From: Juglans regia
Taxonomy: Eukaryota > Streptophyta > Magnoliopsida > Fagales > Juglandaceae
NCBI RefSeq assembly: GCF_001411555.2
Contig: NC_049901.1
Span: 13,803,190-13,867,189 of the forward strand
DNA: 64,000 bases
Reading direction: 5' to 3'
Shown: positions 35,156 through 47,883 of the stretch, one piece after another
Layout of the letters: every line of letters begins with the position of its first letter
How positions within the stretch are numbered: position 1 is the stretch's first letter
Made by a program: the position numbers and the translations under genes
Notes under the pieces: model-generated
What the model was told of the DNA's origin: nothing
The model's database searches: none
Seen by the model: only the letters and a program-made list of their open reading frames with translations

Positions 35156-35876
35156 AGGACGTCATCTCCTGCAATGGAACGACATCTCCTGCAATGGAAG
35201 ATCATCTCCAGCAACAGAATGCCAAATAGATAGCGCTTCAGACCTTCGCAGCACCCGAGCAAAACAGGTCAGGTTCGCGAATTTCGCATGCTTGATTGGA
35301 AAATATTGCACTAACAGGTTTGACCTTTGTAGTATCTCCTACTTATCTTCCCATGAAGGTCAACAGGTGGGTCCAACTGTAAGGCGGCCCGGTTTGCCTT
35401 ACGGCAAAGTGCGGATTTAGTCTTTCGACTACCCGACATTACTTTTAAAACAACATCTCCACTGGTGAACGCCGGGTGCTCACACTCATGCCATAACCGC
35501 TGCCAGCGGGTTACCTTTGGGAATGAGCCTTCGAGCTCCGCAACCGCCTAAAGTGGACCCAGATGGTTGACGAGCTCCCTGACCACTTCACACAGGTTAC
35601 AACAAACATACACATCGACGAGCTCCCTAACGTTAACCGAAATTCACATCGGAAAAGGAAAGTTCACCAACATCGTCAAAAACAAAGACGCCGAAAGAAC
35701 ATATACCTTCCGACAAGACTTAGGATGAGTCCAGTCTTACAAGCTGATATACCCTTTTTACCATTTTATAAAAATTCAGTAGGCATGGAAGGTTAGGGAT
35801 CACTCGACCGACCTCTAAGGTGCCCAAATTGGCGGGCAAGTCACTTGACTGCCGACCAACCTTCGTACGCATCTTA

Positions 35877-36340
35877 TGTGGTCGAGCCCATCTCCTGCCA
35901 TAGCTAAGCTTCGCACTCATGGTCCATGCGATCAAGCCTACCTCCCGTTTACCTCGCCAAGCCGGATTTTGCACTCGCGTTCCATGCGGTTGAGCTTACC
36001 TCTCGCTTACCTCTCCAGGACAAGCTTTGCGCTCACGCTCTATGCGATTGAGCCAACCTCCCACTTATCTCACCAAGACGTGCTCGAACTCTACGTATCT
36101 TACGTGGTCGAGCCTACCTCCCGCTTATCTCGCCATAGCCGGGCTATGCACTCACACTCCATGTAGTCGAGCTTACCTCTTGCTTATTTCACCGGGACAA
36201 GCTTCGCGCTCGCTCTCCATGCAGTCGAGCCTACCTCCTGCTTATCCCGCCATAACTAGATTTTGCGCTGCACTCTACGTGGTCGAGCCCATCTTTCTCC
36301 TAATCCCGCACTCAGAAATCTTTACTGCTTATCGTGAGAG
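35877..36340. repeat. Minisatellite, about 58-bp period, eight units
   Basis: The start phrase TGTGGTCGAGCC and variants (TGCGATCAAGCC, CGTGGTCGAGCC, TGCAGTCGAGCC) recurs at 35877, 35927, 35985, 36043, 36103, 36162, 36220 and 36279. Each unit continues ACCTCC.GCTTA.CTCGCCA..., ending in GC.CTC.C.CTCCA. The first unit is 50 bp and the rest are 58-60 bp. It has no CRISPR character, since whole units rather than short repeats are conserved and spacers are not unique. Confidence 0.9.
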
Positions 36341-36751
36341 TAACAGATGACCAAGGCCAGCTCCTGGAATTTATTTCTCTACGAACGGAGGCAAGTCAGT
36401 TCGATTGCATATTTTACATTCAGAGATTCTCAAGGTCTTTTTTGAAAAAAATTGTCATTAAAAATCGCGAACAACTATGAATGGGTAAAATACATCAAAC
36501 CCAAAATGGCTCTCAAGGCCAAGCCCAATAGAGGGACATGACTAGGAGACAAAATAAGAGAGAGGGAGATGAGACAAGAATGAACAAGGGGGTGAGGGTG
36601 TCAAGAGGCAGGGGTGTCAGGAGAAAGTTGGAAAGGGAGAGATAGTCAGACATGCAAAGCAAACATCCCTCACTACTACCGAGGCAAAGGCGGGAAGAGG
36701 GTCAGATAAAAGCAAGCTGCCAGACAACTCAACTGGGGGCTTATGGGCAAT

Positions 36752-37075
36752 GTTTTGAATACCGTATCGGTGACTATTTCGGTCGAGGCATTGAAACGAG
36801 ATATTTCGGTACCGGTACCGTTTCAAATTCCTTTTTGGAATAGTCTATATATAAATTATAAATAGTCTGGTCTGAATTGGGGGGTAAAAATTGAGCTTGC
36901 AGTTTGAAGAACTGAGAAAAAAAAAGTAAAGCCGAAATATTGGCCAGTACGACCAATATAGGCCAAAACGGCCGAAATTTTGATCGGTACAAAACTATAC
37001 CATTCTCTGTACCGGCCACGCCACATAAAAGAAATATTTTGGCCTTACCGGCCGGTACAGTATGAAATTCAAAAC
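36752..37075. mobile_element. Small TIR element rich in GGTACCGG words
   Basis: It begins GTTTTGAATACCG and ends GAAATTCAAAAC; the outer 9 bp are perfectly inverted. Subterminal CGGTACCGGTACCG and CCGGCCGGTACAG blocks mirror each other. Length is about 324 bp with no frame. The target duplication is unclear. Confidence 0.5.
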
Positions 37076-37787
37076 TGTTCTTCTGGGACTTCTTCTTCAA
37101 CTTTTGGACAGAGAGCTCCAAAGATAACATCTTCTTCAGCAAGTAGATCTACAGCTCACATTATATAGTGAGAAATGAGAGGGTATGAGATTGTAAATAA
37201 GCATATTATAGTGGAATCTCCACTCTCCAAAATCCTGTAGACATAGACCTAGTACCGAACCACGTAAATTTGAGTGTTCATCTCTCTTTATTTTCTCTAC
37301 ATTTAAATTATATTCGTCGCCATAGACATACGCATGGACATCGTACAACAGCACTAGATCATCACCAGTGGCTCCACACCTCAATGATCGAGGCCCAGCC
37401 CACTTCAGTGCGTCTGGGAATGAATCTTTCTCTCCTTTCGAGTTGCGCCACTTTTGGGCGTTAATAAGGACGTCCCAAAATGTATCCGATCATAAATATA
37501 AATTTTTCTGATGAATGAATTATGACAATTTTCCTTAAAAAAAAAAAAACACTCTTTAACATTTTTTAAGTGGGTTCCTGTTACATTCCAATTATATACA
37601 ACACAGAAATGTTGAGATGCAAGCCCAAAATTGCGCATTTTCTTGGCCTTCGAGGCTTATATCATTTATGTATGGCTTTATAGCCTTTATTTCTCGTATA
37701 CTTTTCATTCCCTTATTTTAATAGGTTGTAAATATAAACATCATTTATTGGTACTTAATCACCGAGCCCAAAATTATGGACAAGTAA

Positions 37788-37966
37788 GGCCTGATTTGGT
37801 TACTAATATAAGATCTTATCTCATAATTATTATAACTTTTTTAAATTTTTATATAAAATATAATAAATAATTTAATTTTTTCAAAATTTAAAATTAAAAT
37901 TATATTAAAAAATTATATTTTAATAATATTTTATTTAATTTTTAACTTTTATTTCATTTTATCTCA

Positions 37967-38010
<44 letters not shown>

Positions 38011-38022
38011 CCAAATGAGGCC
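37788..38022. mobile_element. Harbinger-like MITE with (TA)n interior
   Basis: The ends GGCCTGATTTGGTTAC and ATAACCAAATGAGGCC are inverted, and TAA stands on both sides (37785-37787 and 38023-38025). The interior keeps the ATCTCATCTCAT phrase of the GAGATGAG family next to a long (TA)n tract (about 37972-38009). Confidence 0.8.
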
Positions 38023-38023
38023 T

Positions 38024-38054
<31 letters not shown>

Positions 38055-38334
38055 GGAAAAAAATCAAATCTATATAAGCGGAGTAACTAGAAGATATGCA
38101 CCACCAATTAATGATTTATTAATACTTCCAATATATCGAATATATACCTATATATGTTTGGTTTTCACTTGTTTTTCAAAAGTTTCGATTTTTAACTTTA
38201 ATCTAAACATTTTTTTATTTTTCAGTTTTTTTTTAATTTCTAAATAAATCATGTAATATTGTTTTAATTGTGGTAAAAAAGCACAAAATCCAAAAAAGCT
38301 TTCACACAAATTTCAAAATTTTGATAATTATTTG

Positions 38335-39127
38335 GGGTGTAATTGGTCCGGTCGGGGGGTTGCGGACTGAGAATTTAGGTCCACCATTTTTCTAGACCGG
38401 ACTAGAACAATTACCCCTAGGGACCGGACCAAAATGTTAGCTATTGGTCCAATCAATTCGATTCAGTCCATATGAGTTAATAACATTTTTTTTCTTTTTT
38501 TTGCCAGATAAATTAATAATAAAAATTAATAAAATTAAAATTAAGTGAGCTCTTTAATGTAGATTATATAACTAACTCATTAAAAAGATAATTCATTATA
38601 ATTATATTTATGATGTTAATAGTCACGAAGTTAAAACTTTAGTATTCATAATACCCTATATTAAAATTCTAACATTTTATACCTGGTTAATGAATATCAA
38701 ATAATTTAATTATTCATAAATTATTCATGCTTACTTACAACTTGGATATCTTAAAAAAAAATACATAATTACTTTAATTAGGTATAAATAATAGAGTATG
38801 TGTCTACATATAATAACATATATTATCAAATGATTTATCATATGATATATTAGTTAATTGATAGTACATATTATTTATATTTTATTGAGTCAATGGTGAT
38901 AGGTTAGATGAAAATTACATAATTAAATTATAAAACTACTATATAAAATAATTTATTATATATAATATTTTAAAAAATTATATGCAAGTAATTTGATCAA
39001 TTTTGATCTGGTTTGATCTAATAAAACCACACCTCGTGACGGGACCGATTACCAATTTTTGCAAGGGGTGAGGACCGAAACCAACCAAACCCCTTATCGG
39101 TTTGGTCCGGATTGAATCACTTGCACC
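38335..39127. mobile_element. TIR element with CCGGTC-rich ends
   Basis: About 790 bp. The left end GGGTGTAATTGGTCCGG and the right end CCGGATTGAATCACTTGCACC are imperfectly inverted. Both termini are packed with GGACCGGACC / GGTCCGG words, and the middle is AT-rich. hAT-like by this layout. I see no convincing 8-bp target duplication. Confidence 0.5.
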
Positions 39128-40799
39128 GATAATAATTACAAAATTCTCCTAGGCATGCCCTTAATTACTCCCTTTCATTTTTGTAATCTCTCCTACCTTT
39201 TTTTTAAAAAAGTGTTAATCTCTCCTATCTAAGATAAAGCAATTGTTCATCGAATTATGATCTATCCTAAACTTAGATACAACACTTGGTCAAAACTAGA
39301 AATATCAAACTCAACAATTGACAGAATCATTCATCCCAACAGAACAATTCGGCCGACCCCAACAACTTTTATAACTCTCGTATAAAAATTAATTAGTAAT
39401 TAGGGAATTTACTACGATGATGACCCCTCATAGAGTTTCCCTCAGATTTCTCTCTCTTTAATTGTAGCACATTCAATTCAAGCCATCGACTCTCTGGTTA
39501 TACATATAAAATACCTCCCAAGTGCAGAAGATGTCTTAGTTGTGTATAATGAGAGTCTCAAGGTCGATTTCACAGGGATTAAGGTAGATTTAGTACTATG
39601 CAATTGTTTATTGGAATAACAAGAAGCAAGAAGGTGAGATATGAGATGTGCAACTATCTTACGGTCACTGGGCAGCTTTGTAAGCCAGATTGTTCATACC
39701 AGAAGACTCAAGGGGTTGAAAATAGTTTTTTTTTTCTTTTTTTCTTTTATGAGAATCCTAGATGCAAATGAAATGGATTTGGATGCACACTAAAATTAAT
39801 ATATTAAAAAAATAAAGGAGCTGAGTTCTCTGTATTGATAAAGAATGACAAATTCAAAACTCAAGACTCAAGACTGATGTTCTAAAAAGCTTTTAGAAAA
39901 AAAAATACCTAGGCTTCAGGTTACCTTTACACAGAGGGATTCTAGGGGAGTTTTGCATTTCTAAATTACTTTCAAATGCGATTTCAGTCATGCTAAAAGT
40001 ATTTGGATAATGTATATGATTAAAACTCTAACAACACATTTACTGAATAATCTCAACAAATTTCACGTCAAACTAACAATCAACATGTAACTCGGGTTTT
40101 GGGTCTGCATCCCTTACGTGCCTTCAATCAACGATGGATCAAAGAAGACACAGAGAAACCCTAATCTCAGTGTCTATAAGAATGACAGAGATTCATGGAG
40201 AATACAAATTAAAACTGGGAAGAAATCAAAACTCTCACTTAAAACCCTATTGCCCAAAGGCTCCCCTTGACCTAGGTCATGAAATTACTCTTCCATCCAA
40301 TATGAAAATAAGCTATTAACCAAATAAAAAGACTGATCCATAATCTAGAGAAAGGAAAACAAAAACCCTAGAATTAGAAGCCAAAATTGTAAAGTGATTT
40401 CCCGACTCTGCCAAAAATCCACATCCCCTTCTTGTACGTTCCTTGGTCCCTTTTAAGCTCTCATTCCTCATCCTCTCTAGTGCTTTTGCTGGTTTCTCTC
40501 TCGAAGTTGTTGGTCTCTCCAATTCCATGCAGTTCTAAGGTGCGAAGCCTGAGATGCAAAGCAGCAAGGGTTACGGGCTTGAGAGGATTCCTTCTTCTCT
40601 TTTTTTCTCCAAGTGTCAAGTGAGTGTGTGAGGTAAGTGGTCAGATATTGATTTTTGCAAATGTATTTCCCATTTTGACATTGTGGTGCTTTTGTTGTAA
40701 ACTTATTGTGTAAATAAGCATATGTGCTCATTTCCAGACCAAAACCCTTAATTTTTTATATTATTTCCACTTAATCACTCTCATATATATGTTACTTGA
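39128..40799. other. Repeat-like intergenic DNA, no gene supported
   Basis: Contains a stretch starting near 39510 (CCTCCCAAGTGCAGAAGATG ... GGTCGATTTCACAGGGAT) of a type found dispersed in plant genomes. Short frames near 40134 and 40432 show no domain. Confidence 0.4.
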
Positions 40800-41098
40800 A
40801 TAACAGGCATTACCCTATTTTTGTTGGGTTCGTAGAGCCTAGTTCATTCTTGTAGCGGTCCGATTTGATGACCTGATCTGACAAGCATGTGTTATGATTT
40901 TTTAACAAATTTTCGATGAGGCTTGATCTATGGAGCGCAGGCTTTTTTGACCTTGTGTGTGACTTGAGATTTGTAAGACAGAAAGTTCATTCGACATTCG
41001 CACGGTAGATCGCTTGAGCAAACATCAGACATTGTTCGTTCAACTTATCGCTCGAGCGAATAACGTGATAATTGTGAAATTAGGATTTTCACCATACA

Positions 41099-41134
<36 letters not shown>

Positions 41135-41350
41135 TATTATGAATAGTATGATCATTTTGAGTATTGTAATTTCACCATATAGTATACTTTGATGAGAATA
41201 AAATCTTTTGCAACTCTATAGATGTAGGCATGTTAATGAACCACGTAAATTTTTATATCGTGTAATTGATTTCTTGCTTTATTTTACTTTTCTTGCATCA
41301 TTTTTCACAATAATTTTTACACACCTCTCTTTATCAAAGTTTTGCTCCTC
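40800..41350 (+). mobile_element. Probable solo or partial LTR
   Basis: The order of motifs looks like an LTR: GC-containing U3 with palindromic CGCTCGAGCG-like words (about 40998 and 41049), AACCCTATATATATA (about 41098), then ATGAACCACGTAAATTTTTA and CTTGCTTTATTTTAC (41236-41290), as seen in plant LTR R/U5 regions. The opposite LTR and coding region are absent. Confidence 0.35.
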
Positions 41351-43110
41351 GTCGTTTTCACCTTTAAAATGAATGATCTATTTTGCTCTCCCTAATCAAC
41401 ATGTTAACCCGTGCTATTCAATGCCATGCTTAATACTGATCATCTACTTATGTATCAGATCAAGTCCTATCTCATTGCTTAAAACGGATAAGCTCTATTA
41501 AAGATATAATATGAAGTATTTTTATATATATTCTTGGACAACCAAAATACCAATGGACTGACCAAAGATCCTCATAACTAAAATATTTTAACTTTTTCAA
41601 TGAAACTAGCTATAGATCTTATGCAATAATATTTGATTTCAAGAAGTGCTATATCTATAAATATTTTGTAAAAGTAAATTTACATATTGATGTGACTGAT
41701 ATGTTAGATCTATTTTATAATAAAAATAATCTTTCAATCTAATGTAGTTTGTGAAGTTTACTTTACCTTAAGACCAAAACAACCCGTCTTTGTTTAACCG
41801 GCTATGTCATAAAATGTCTAACCAAATTCAATTCTATCTGATCGACATGCCCCTAGCACCATATATAGTTCTATCTGTCTAAATTATGAAGTGGGTCAGT
41901 TTTGATGCATGGTATTCATAACTGAGTTTTCAGGATCCGCAAGTTGTCACACGTACGTACTAATATGAATGTCGCATTAATTTTCATGTGTTTAAAAGAA
42001 GTATAAACACCTAGCTCTTCATATGCTAGACGCTTGTTAATGAATTCTGCATCCTCATGATAATTGTAAAGGAGTACGGTTACAAAAATATAAAAAATTA
42101 TATAAAAATAAATTTATAAATTGAGATAGTTTCATGAGATCAGTTAGATCTAATTTATAATAAAAATAAATTTACAATTTGACGTATCACATTAAGTCGC
42201 GTTATTTTCTAGATTTAATTTTTATATAATCTTTTTGTGATTAAAATATTTATCTTCTAAAAATACTAATCGATCTACGTAACATGATATATCGAAAAAT
42301 ACAATAAAATTAATGAAATCAAGATATCAATTGAAAATCTATCTCATGCAAACTTTCCCTCATCCCACGGGAAAACTACCCCCCACCTCACGTTTTATTT
42401 TATTTATTAAGTAATTTTACATATAATTATAAAATGTATAAATATCACGTAATCATTTTGAAAAAAAAGTAAAATTTACTATTTAAAAATTAATTAATTT
42501 TTCATGTTAATTTTATATTTTATATATTTTTTTAAAAATAATTACACAATAATTACATAATTTACGATTATAAATATCTTTTCTCTTATTTATTTCGTGT
42601 CACAAAATATATATTTTTATTACGTACCTAATCATCATCGAGTCTGTTGTGTCTGTATGTGAGCTGGGTGCTCGTGCCATCAGGACTCGAGATGTCGATG
42701 CTTACAATGAGCGTGACGTTCGGGTCACACCGAGGCTTGTGATTTTATAATTTAGTTGTTAATTTGTAGTTGTTAGTTGTTAATGTTTTTTTTTTTTTTT
42801 TGTTATTTTAGTGTTTAATAAAATAAAAATAAGCTATTGAATATAGCGTATCGTACCTTTCCTTCATAGGAGGATAGAGGGGCCTTCAAGTTTTATTTAC
42901 AGAACATTTTTTTTGTTAGGAGATAGTTTATTGAAAAGTTAAGACAATATTTGCTATAAAAAAAATTTTGTATGGAGAAACTTAAGAGCTTATGTATAGT
43001 TTAACTTATAATTTGAATTTTTTTAAATATTGATAAGTTACAGTTGTAACTTTGATTCATCAATAAAATGAGACTATTTCCATTAAAAAAGAAAAAAAGA
43101 AAGTCCTTGA
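41351..43110. other. AT-rich intergenic DNA upstream of the CYP78A gene
   Basis: No gene is seen. Two short related segments, about 41680-41760 and 42085-42200 (TTTATAATAAAAATAA plus AGATCTA), look like fragments of one MITE family. Poly-T lies near 42787. An AT-rich stretch then leads into the promoter. Confidence 0.5.
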
Positions 43111-43114
43111 CATT

Positions 43115-43124
43115 TGTATATAAT
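43115..43124 (+). promoter_or_regulatory. TATA box of the CYP78A gene
   Basis: TGTATATAAT lies 105 bp upstream of the start codon, followed by a pyrimidine-rich leader (CCCTCCCCGTCTCTCC). The spacing suits a plant core promoter with transcription starting near 43150. Confidence 0.6.
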
Positions 43125-43228
43125 CTTTCCAGCTCGCTTCTACCTACACCTCACGGCCAAAGAGATCTACAAATTAACACCATTATTCGTCCCTCCCCGT
43201 CTCTCCAAGCTCTCACTTTTCTTCAAAA

Positions 43229-44925
43229 ATGGCGTTGGGTTTGGACACAAGGGACTCCAGCTGGTGGGTATTTACACTCCCAGCATTTATTGGGTCCAAA
43301 AACCTTCTCGATGGTTATGTTTTGTTTGCTATCTTCATGTCGTTTGTGTCCATTGTGCTTCTCTCATGGGCTTTTGCGGTTGGGGGGATTGCATGGAAAA
43401 ACGGGAGGAACCAGAGAGGTCGCGTTTCCATTCCTGGACCTCGGGGTCTTCCTATCTTTGGAAGCCTATTCACGCTCAGCCGTGGATTAGCCCACCGCTC
43501 CTTAGCCGTCATGGCCAGGACTCCAGCGAGTGTTCAGCTCATGGCTTTTAGCCTTGGTTCGTCTCCCGTAGTTGTGGCTTCCGACCCCTGCACTGCCCGA
43601 GAGATCCTGACATCACCGCACTTTGCTGACCGTCCTCTCAAGCAGTCTGCTAAGAGCCTAATGTTCAGCCGAGCCATCGGCTTCGCCCCCAACGGGGCCT
43701 ACTGGAGGCTTTTGAGAAGGATCGCTTCGACCCACCTCTTCTCGCCCCGTCGCATTACAGCCCACGAAACCGGTCGCCAGTTGGAATGCGCCGCTATGCT
43801 GAGCAACATAGCAACCGAACAAGAAATTAACGGCGCCGTCGTTCTCAGAAAGCACCTCCAAGCTGCCTCATTGAACAACATCATGGGGAGCGTTTTTGGC
43901 AAAAGGTACGATTCGGCACATGATAGCGAAGAGTTGGACGAGCTTAAAGAGATGGTCACAGAAGGTTTCGAGCTTTTGGGTGCTTTCAATTGGTCTGATT
44001 ATCTTCCTTGGCTTAACTTTTTCTATGACCCATTTCGAATAAATGAACGTTGCTCCAAGCTTGTTCCCCGAGTCAGAAAACTCGTCCGAGGCATAATCCA
44101 AGAACACCGAGCCAACGAGTGCTCAAAGCTATCTGATAATGATGATTTCGTTGATGTTTTGCTCTCTTTGGAAGGTGAAGAGAAGCTTCAAGAGGATGAC
44201 ATGGTTGCCGTCTTATGGGTACGCATGCACACTTCTTTCTTTCTAGTAGTTCTTACCAATTTTACTATTTTATTAGGTTCAGAGTCAACACCCTGAGTTT
44301 GATCGTGCAGGAAATGATATTCAGAGGCACTGACACTACCGCCTTGTTAACTGAGTGGGTGATGGCCGAGTTGATATTACACCCAGAGGTCCAGGAAAAG
44401 CTACACAGAGAGATTGACAGGGCGGTTGGAAATAGAACAGTGACAGACGCTGACGTGGCATCTCTACCCTACCTGCAGTGCGTCGTGAAAGAAGCTCTCC
44501 GAGTCCACCCGCCTGGCCCATTGCTCTCCTGGGCCCGACTGTCGACATCGGACGTTCAGCTCAGCAACGGCATGCTAATTCCCGCCGACACAACAGCAAT
44601 GGTCAACATGTGGGCCATCACGCATGACCCGCACCTGTGGGAGGACCCACTGGTATTCAGGCCGGAGAGGTTTCTGGAGAGCGAGGGCGGTGCTGACGTG
44701 GACGTGAGGGGTGGGGATCTGAGGCTAGCACCCTTTGGTGCTGGCCGGAGAGTCTGCCCAGGCAAGAACCTAGGGTTGGTGACAGTGACATTGTGGGTGG
44801 CCAAGTTGGTGCACCAGTATGGGTGGGTTCAAGATGTGGCTCACCCAGTTGATCTTAGTGAGGTGCTGAAGCTGTCCTGTGAGATGAAGTGTCCTCTGCA
44901 TGCTATTGCTCTGCGAAGGAATTAA
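43229..44925 (+). CDS. CYP78A: Cytochrome P450, CYP78A family
   Basis: A haem-thiolate monooxygenase of the ER membrane. CYP78A members (KLUH is CYP78A5) regulate organ and seed size non-cell-autonomously; their substrate is not settled. Exon 1 is 43229-44218 (330 codons), the intron 44219-44310 (92 bp, GT-AG), and exon 2 44311-44925, giving 534 residues, normal for the family. Features in order: an N-terminal hydrophobic anchor at about residues 28-52, a proline hinge [12 protein letters not shown] at about 70, the family-typical phrase [12 protein letters not shown], an I-helix oxygen-binding box FRGTDTTA at 334-341, ExxR as EALR at 391-394, PERF at 448-451, and the haem loop [10 protein letters not shown] with the cysteine ligand at residue 479. 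All key residues are present. The first ATG after the leader is used. Intron position and order fit CYP78A. Which subfamily number it takes cannot be decided here. Confidence 0.95.
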
Positions 44926-45727
44926 TGACGCTGTTAGGGTTCGAAGTGGAAGCTGCATGCAGCAGCATACATGGTGTATATTTGCTAGTGGATCCTGTTA
45001 ACTGCCTTTTGATTATTAATTTAGTATATGTTTGGTCGTTTGGATTAAAGGGTATGCTAGGGTTTGGAAGGGAAGGGAAGGGGTACGTCCTAATTAATTA
45101 GGGGGCTCCAGTTTTGGAATGGTTTGTTTGGGGTTCCTGCATTTTGTGTATCATGTACGGTAAACGTCATTCGCTGCACGTACTCGATCGTAATATTAAT
45201 TAGACAATATTATGGTATTGTTCATCCAACTTATGATCCGCTTTCTTTGCAACTAGCTCTGAGTTTATTTCTTGTTTGGAAAGTATAATCTGGCATCCGT
45301 CGACATATCATGAACTATATATTCCATCAAACATACTTAGATGGATGCTTCACATATAATAATATTTCATGAATATTGTTTAATTAATTCCCAGATCAAA
45401 GATCACAGGATATCTCATGCTGTAGATCAACCAAGAGTACGTTGTAATATATAAATTTTATATATACACATGAGAGGGAAAAATACATAAAGTTCAGCCC
45501 ATGTCTCTTCCCATGCGATCTTATTTGGAAATGAAACGTACGGCTCATGAAATTTAATACTGGAAGTCATACATACTACTACGTACGGGCAGTGCATGTG
45601 GAGGTGTTATTGTATTTTTTTCTTTTTGGAATGGAGGTTATTGTATTGATATAAGACTTGTATCATTATATAACGCTGTTAGAATTTTTTAATAAATAGA
45701 GTTTTTGTAACCTTTTTTAATATTTAA
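44926..45727. other. CYP78A 3' flank
   Basis: Probable 3' UTR followed by AT-rich intergenic DNA. Possible polyadenylation-signal-like AATATTAAT and AATAAT words lie near 45190 and 45359, but no site can be fixed. No other gene is seen. Confidence 0.45.
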
Positions 45728-46191
45728 GAGCATAGGTATTGAATTCATCAAATAAGTTTAATTTTTAAAATTTGATAAATTCATGTTTAAAATACTGCAT
45801 TGGATTCTCTAAGCACTAAAAATCTAAAATTTTGAGCTAATTCTAATTTATTTTTAAATTTGAAGACTCACTATTCATACTCTATAACTATTATTTTATT
45901 TACTTAAATTATTATTTTCTAATTTTGAACTACAATATATTTAAATTGAAAAATAATAATTTAAGTATCAAATTAAATTATTAATTAACATACAGTTGGT
46001 GAAATTGTAAAATATGAAAAAAATAAATTAAAAATATTATTATTAAAAAAATAATATTATATTATTATTTTAATGAATCCAATAACTAATCCAATGTAGA
46101 GTTATGGATAGAGATGTGTTGAATTTATGAAAAACATATATTTTTTTATCAAGTTTTGAAGATAAAAATAATGAATTCAATCCCAATGCTC
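45728..46191. mobile_element. Tourist-like foldback MITE
   Basis: About 464 bp. The left end GAGCATAGGTATTGAATTCAT and the right end ATGAATTCAATCCCAATGCTC are inverted with few mismatches. TAA is on both sides (45725-45727 and 46192-46194). The interior is strongly AT-rich with internal ATTGGAT copies. Confidence 0.75.
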
Positions 46192-46749
46192 TAATAAGGG
46201 TAGAGTTTGAAATTTATTTATAAGTCATGCATTATATAAGATTGAGACTACCGAGTTTACATTGATCATTGAGTGCATACGTATTAAAGTTTGATCATTT
46301 TTGGCTCTTCCGATTTATGGTCTGTAAATCAAATATTGTTGTTAAGTATAACTGTGAATGTTATCTTTTTTTTGGGATTGAGTGTTTCGAACTCCATATC
46401 TTTATTTTAAAAAATAAAAATTATGACAATCAAACTACGTGCTTTTTACCTACTATGAATGCTTAATTCATTCTTACTTATCATTGTCCTTTATTTCACC
46501 AAAGGTATAACTTTTTGGGTATTCAAAGTGTTATAACGGAAAAAAGTCTTTCAACGTTAGTTTTTACAGCTTTGTACGTACGAGCTAGAAAGGTATAATC
46601 GGGATACACGTAGAAGGTTACAAGCGGTGTTTAGTATAAGTTGGCTGCCTAATTATTTTGATTGCGGATTGCCGTTTACGTCCACTATTCATTCGGGTGG
46701 TTTTGCCGTACGAGATAGAGGAGTTTATGTAGCATTACTCAACAAGAGA
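46192..46749. other. Intergenic, no gene supported
   Basis: AT-rich. A 65-codon frame at 46269 is rich in C, F and Y and lacks any recognisable domain. Confidence 0.45.
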
Positions 46750-46915
46750 AATGATACTTGCAGTCGTGAGCGTGCAGTCGCCGTGCAGTCGCTTTGAAAA
46801 AAGTGAATAAATAAGAGACCCACATGAAAAGAAATTAATTTTTTAATAGTGGACCCCACTCTTTTTCAAAGCGACTGCACGGCGTTTGCGCATTCCACGA
46901 CTGTATGTAGCATTA
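46750..46915. mobile_element. Short foldback MITE with CAGTCG-rich arms
   Basis: The arms GCCGTGCAGTCGCTTTGAAAA (about 46780) and TTTTTCAAAGCGACTGCACGGC (about 46862) are nearly perfect complements, and the outer ends AAATGATACTTGCAGTCGTG and CACGACTGTATGTAGCATTA also pair. The spacer is only about 60 bp, so the transcript would fold into a long stem. The flanking target duplication is weak (6 of 9). Confidence 0.7.
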
Positions 46916-47883
46916 CTCTTATGAACAAAAACTTTACTTACAAAAGAAAAGCAAAATGTGTATGCATTCCAGAGAATTTTCTAGACAGGAAAGGATTTTT
47001 TCCGGCAAAGCTTTGGGCTCAACCATTTGTTTAGTAAGATTGTTTTGAAGTATACGGCGATAAGTTAGCTATTGTATCTTGAAGGAGATAAGTAAAGAAG
47101 AGATCTGCTGTATCGGTTCGTATAAAATTATTTATTGTAGAAGGTTTGAATCTTCTTAAAGAGTGCAAGTACGTTAATCCAAACAATTTTCATTTAAATT
47201 TTAATTTTATTGAAAATTTTATTTCATTACCGTACGTGTATCTCACCAACAAACGCTAACTTCACATTCGTTATGGATGGAATTCTTTAATTTGTTATCG
47301 TATAAGAAGTGACCACTTAATATTACTCCTAAACCTGATGATATTACTCTACTTTTTATCCGTTCTAGACTGGTTGTCAATCTTGGAAGAATCTATTTTT
47401 GAAAGTGATCGGATGTATATATTTCATCTTTCATCCTTTAATCTGAAATATCGCATATAATTTATACTTGCAATTTGTACAAGTTTAAATAAATAAGCCT
47501 TGCATTCATTTGTAAAAAAAAAAATAGATTCTATCATAAAAATACTATAAAGAAATTACTTTTATAGTTGGACTTGCTTAATTTTAACAAAGAATCCGCA
47601 CGAGAATTATACACTTTAAACCTATACATATCATTATTTTATAGTTTACTAGACATTCCACAAAAATATCTTATTTTTTAGATAAAGATTACATGCTACA
47701 GTACTGATCCTTTTCATGAAGTTCACCTTGTATCCCACATTTAGAAAATGTATAATATGCACTCTAATAGCAAATTGTTATAGATTCGGATCCTTGAGTT
47801 TCTATATGAATTCTAAGGTTTAGCGAGAGATACATAGACACGCAATGTCGTAGCTCTCACAATATTTATTATATTTTTAGTTA
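46916..47883. other. Intergenic, no gene supported
   Basis: AT-rich with no clear repeats or coding frames. Confidence 0.5.

Larger units (their letters stand above)
33250..37480 (+). mobile_element. Probable non-coding LTR retrotransposon derivative
   Basis: Two direct repeats, about 33250-33470 and about 37280-37475, share TAGACATAC, CGTACAACAGCAC, GGCTCCACACCTCA and GATCGAGG.C.AGCCCACTTC. The right copy is preceded by GAACCACGTAAATTTGAG and CTCTCTTTATTTTC, phrases usual in the R/U5 part of plant LTRs. The 4-kb interior has no recognisable gag or pol frame but holds two minisatellites and a nested TIR element. A LARD-type element or a decayed gypsy element would fit. Boundaries and primer-binding site are not established. 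Confidence 0.45.

Noticed and set aside
35877..36340. Regular repeats that might suggest a CRISPR array
   Set aside because: Whole 58-bp units are conserved with gradual divergence and there are no unique spacers. The context is a plant genome and a retroelement-like interior.
43114..43551. Overlapping frame upstream of and into the CYP78A gene
   Set aside because: Out of frame with the P450 and without a domain. It covers the TATA box and leader by chance.
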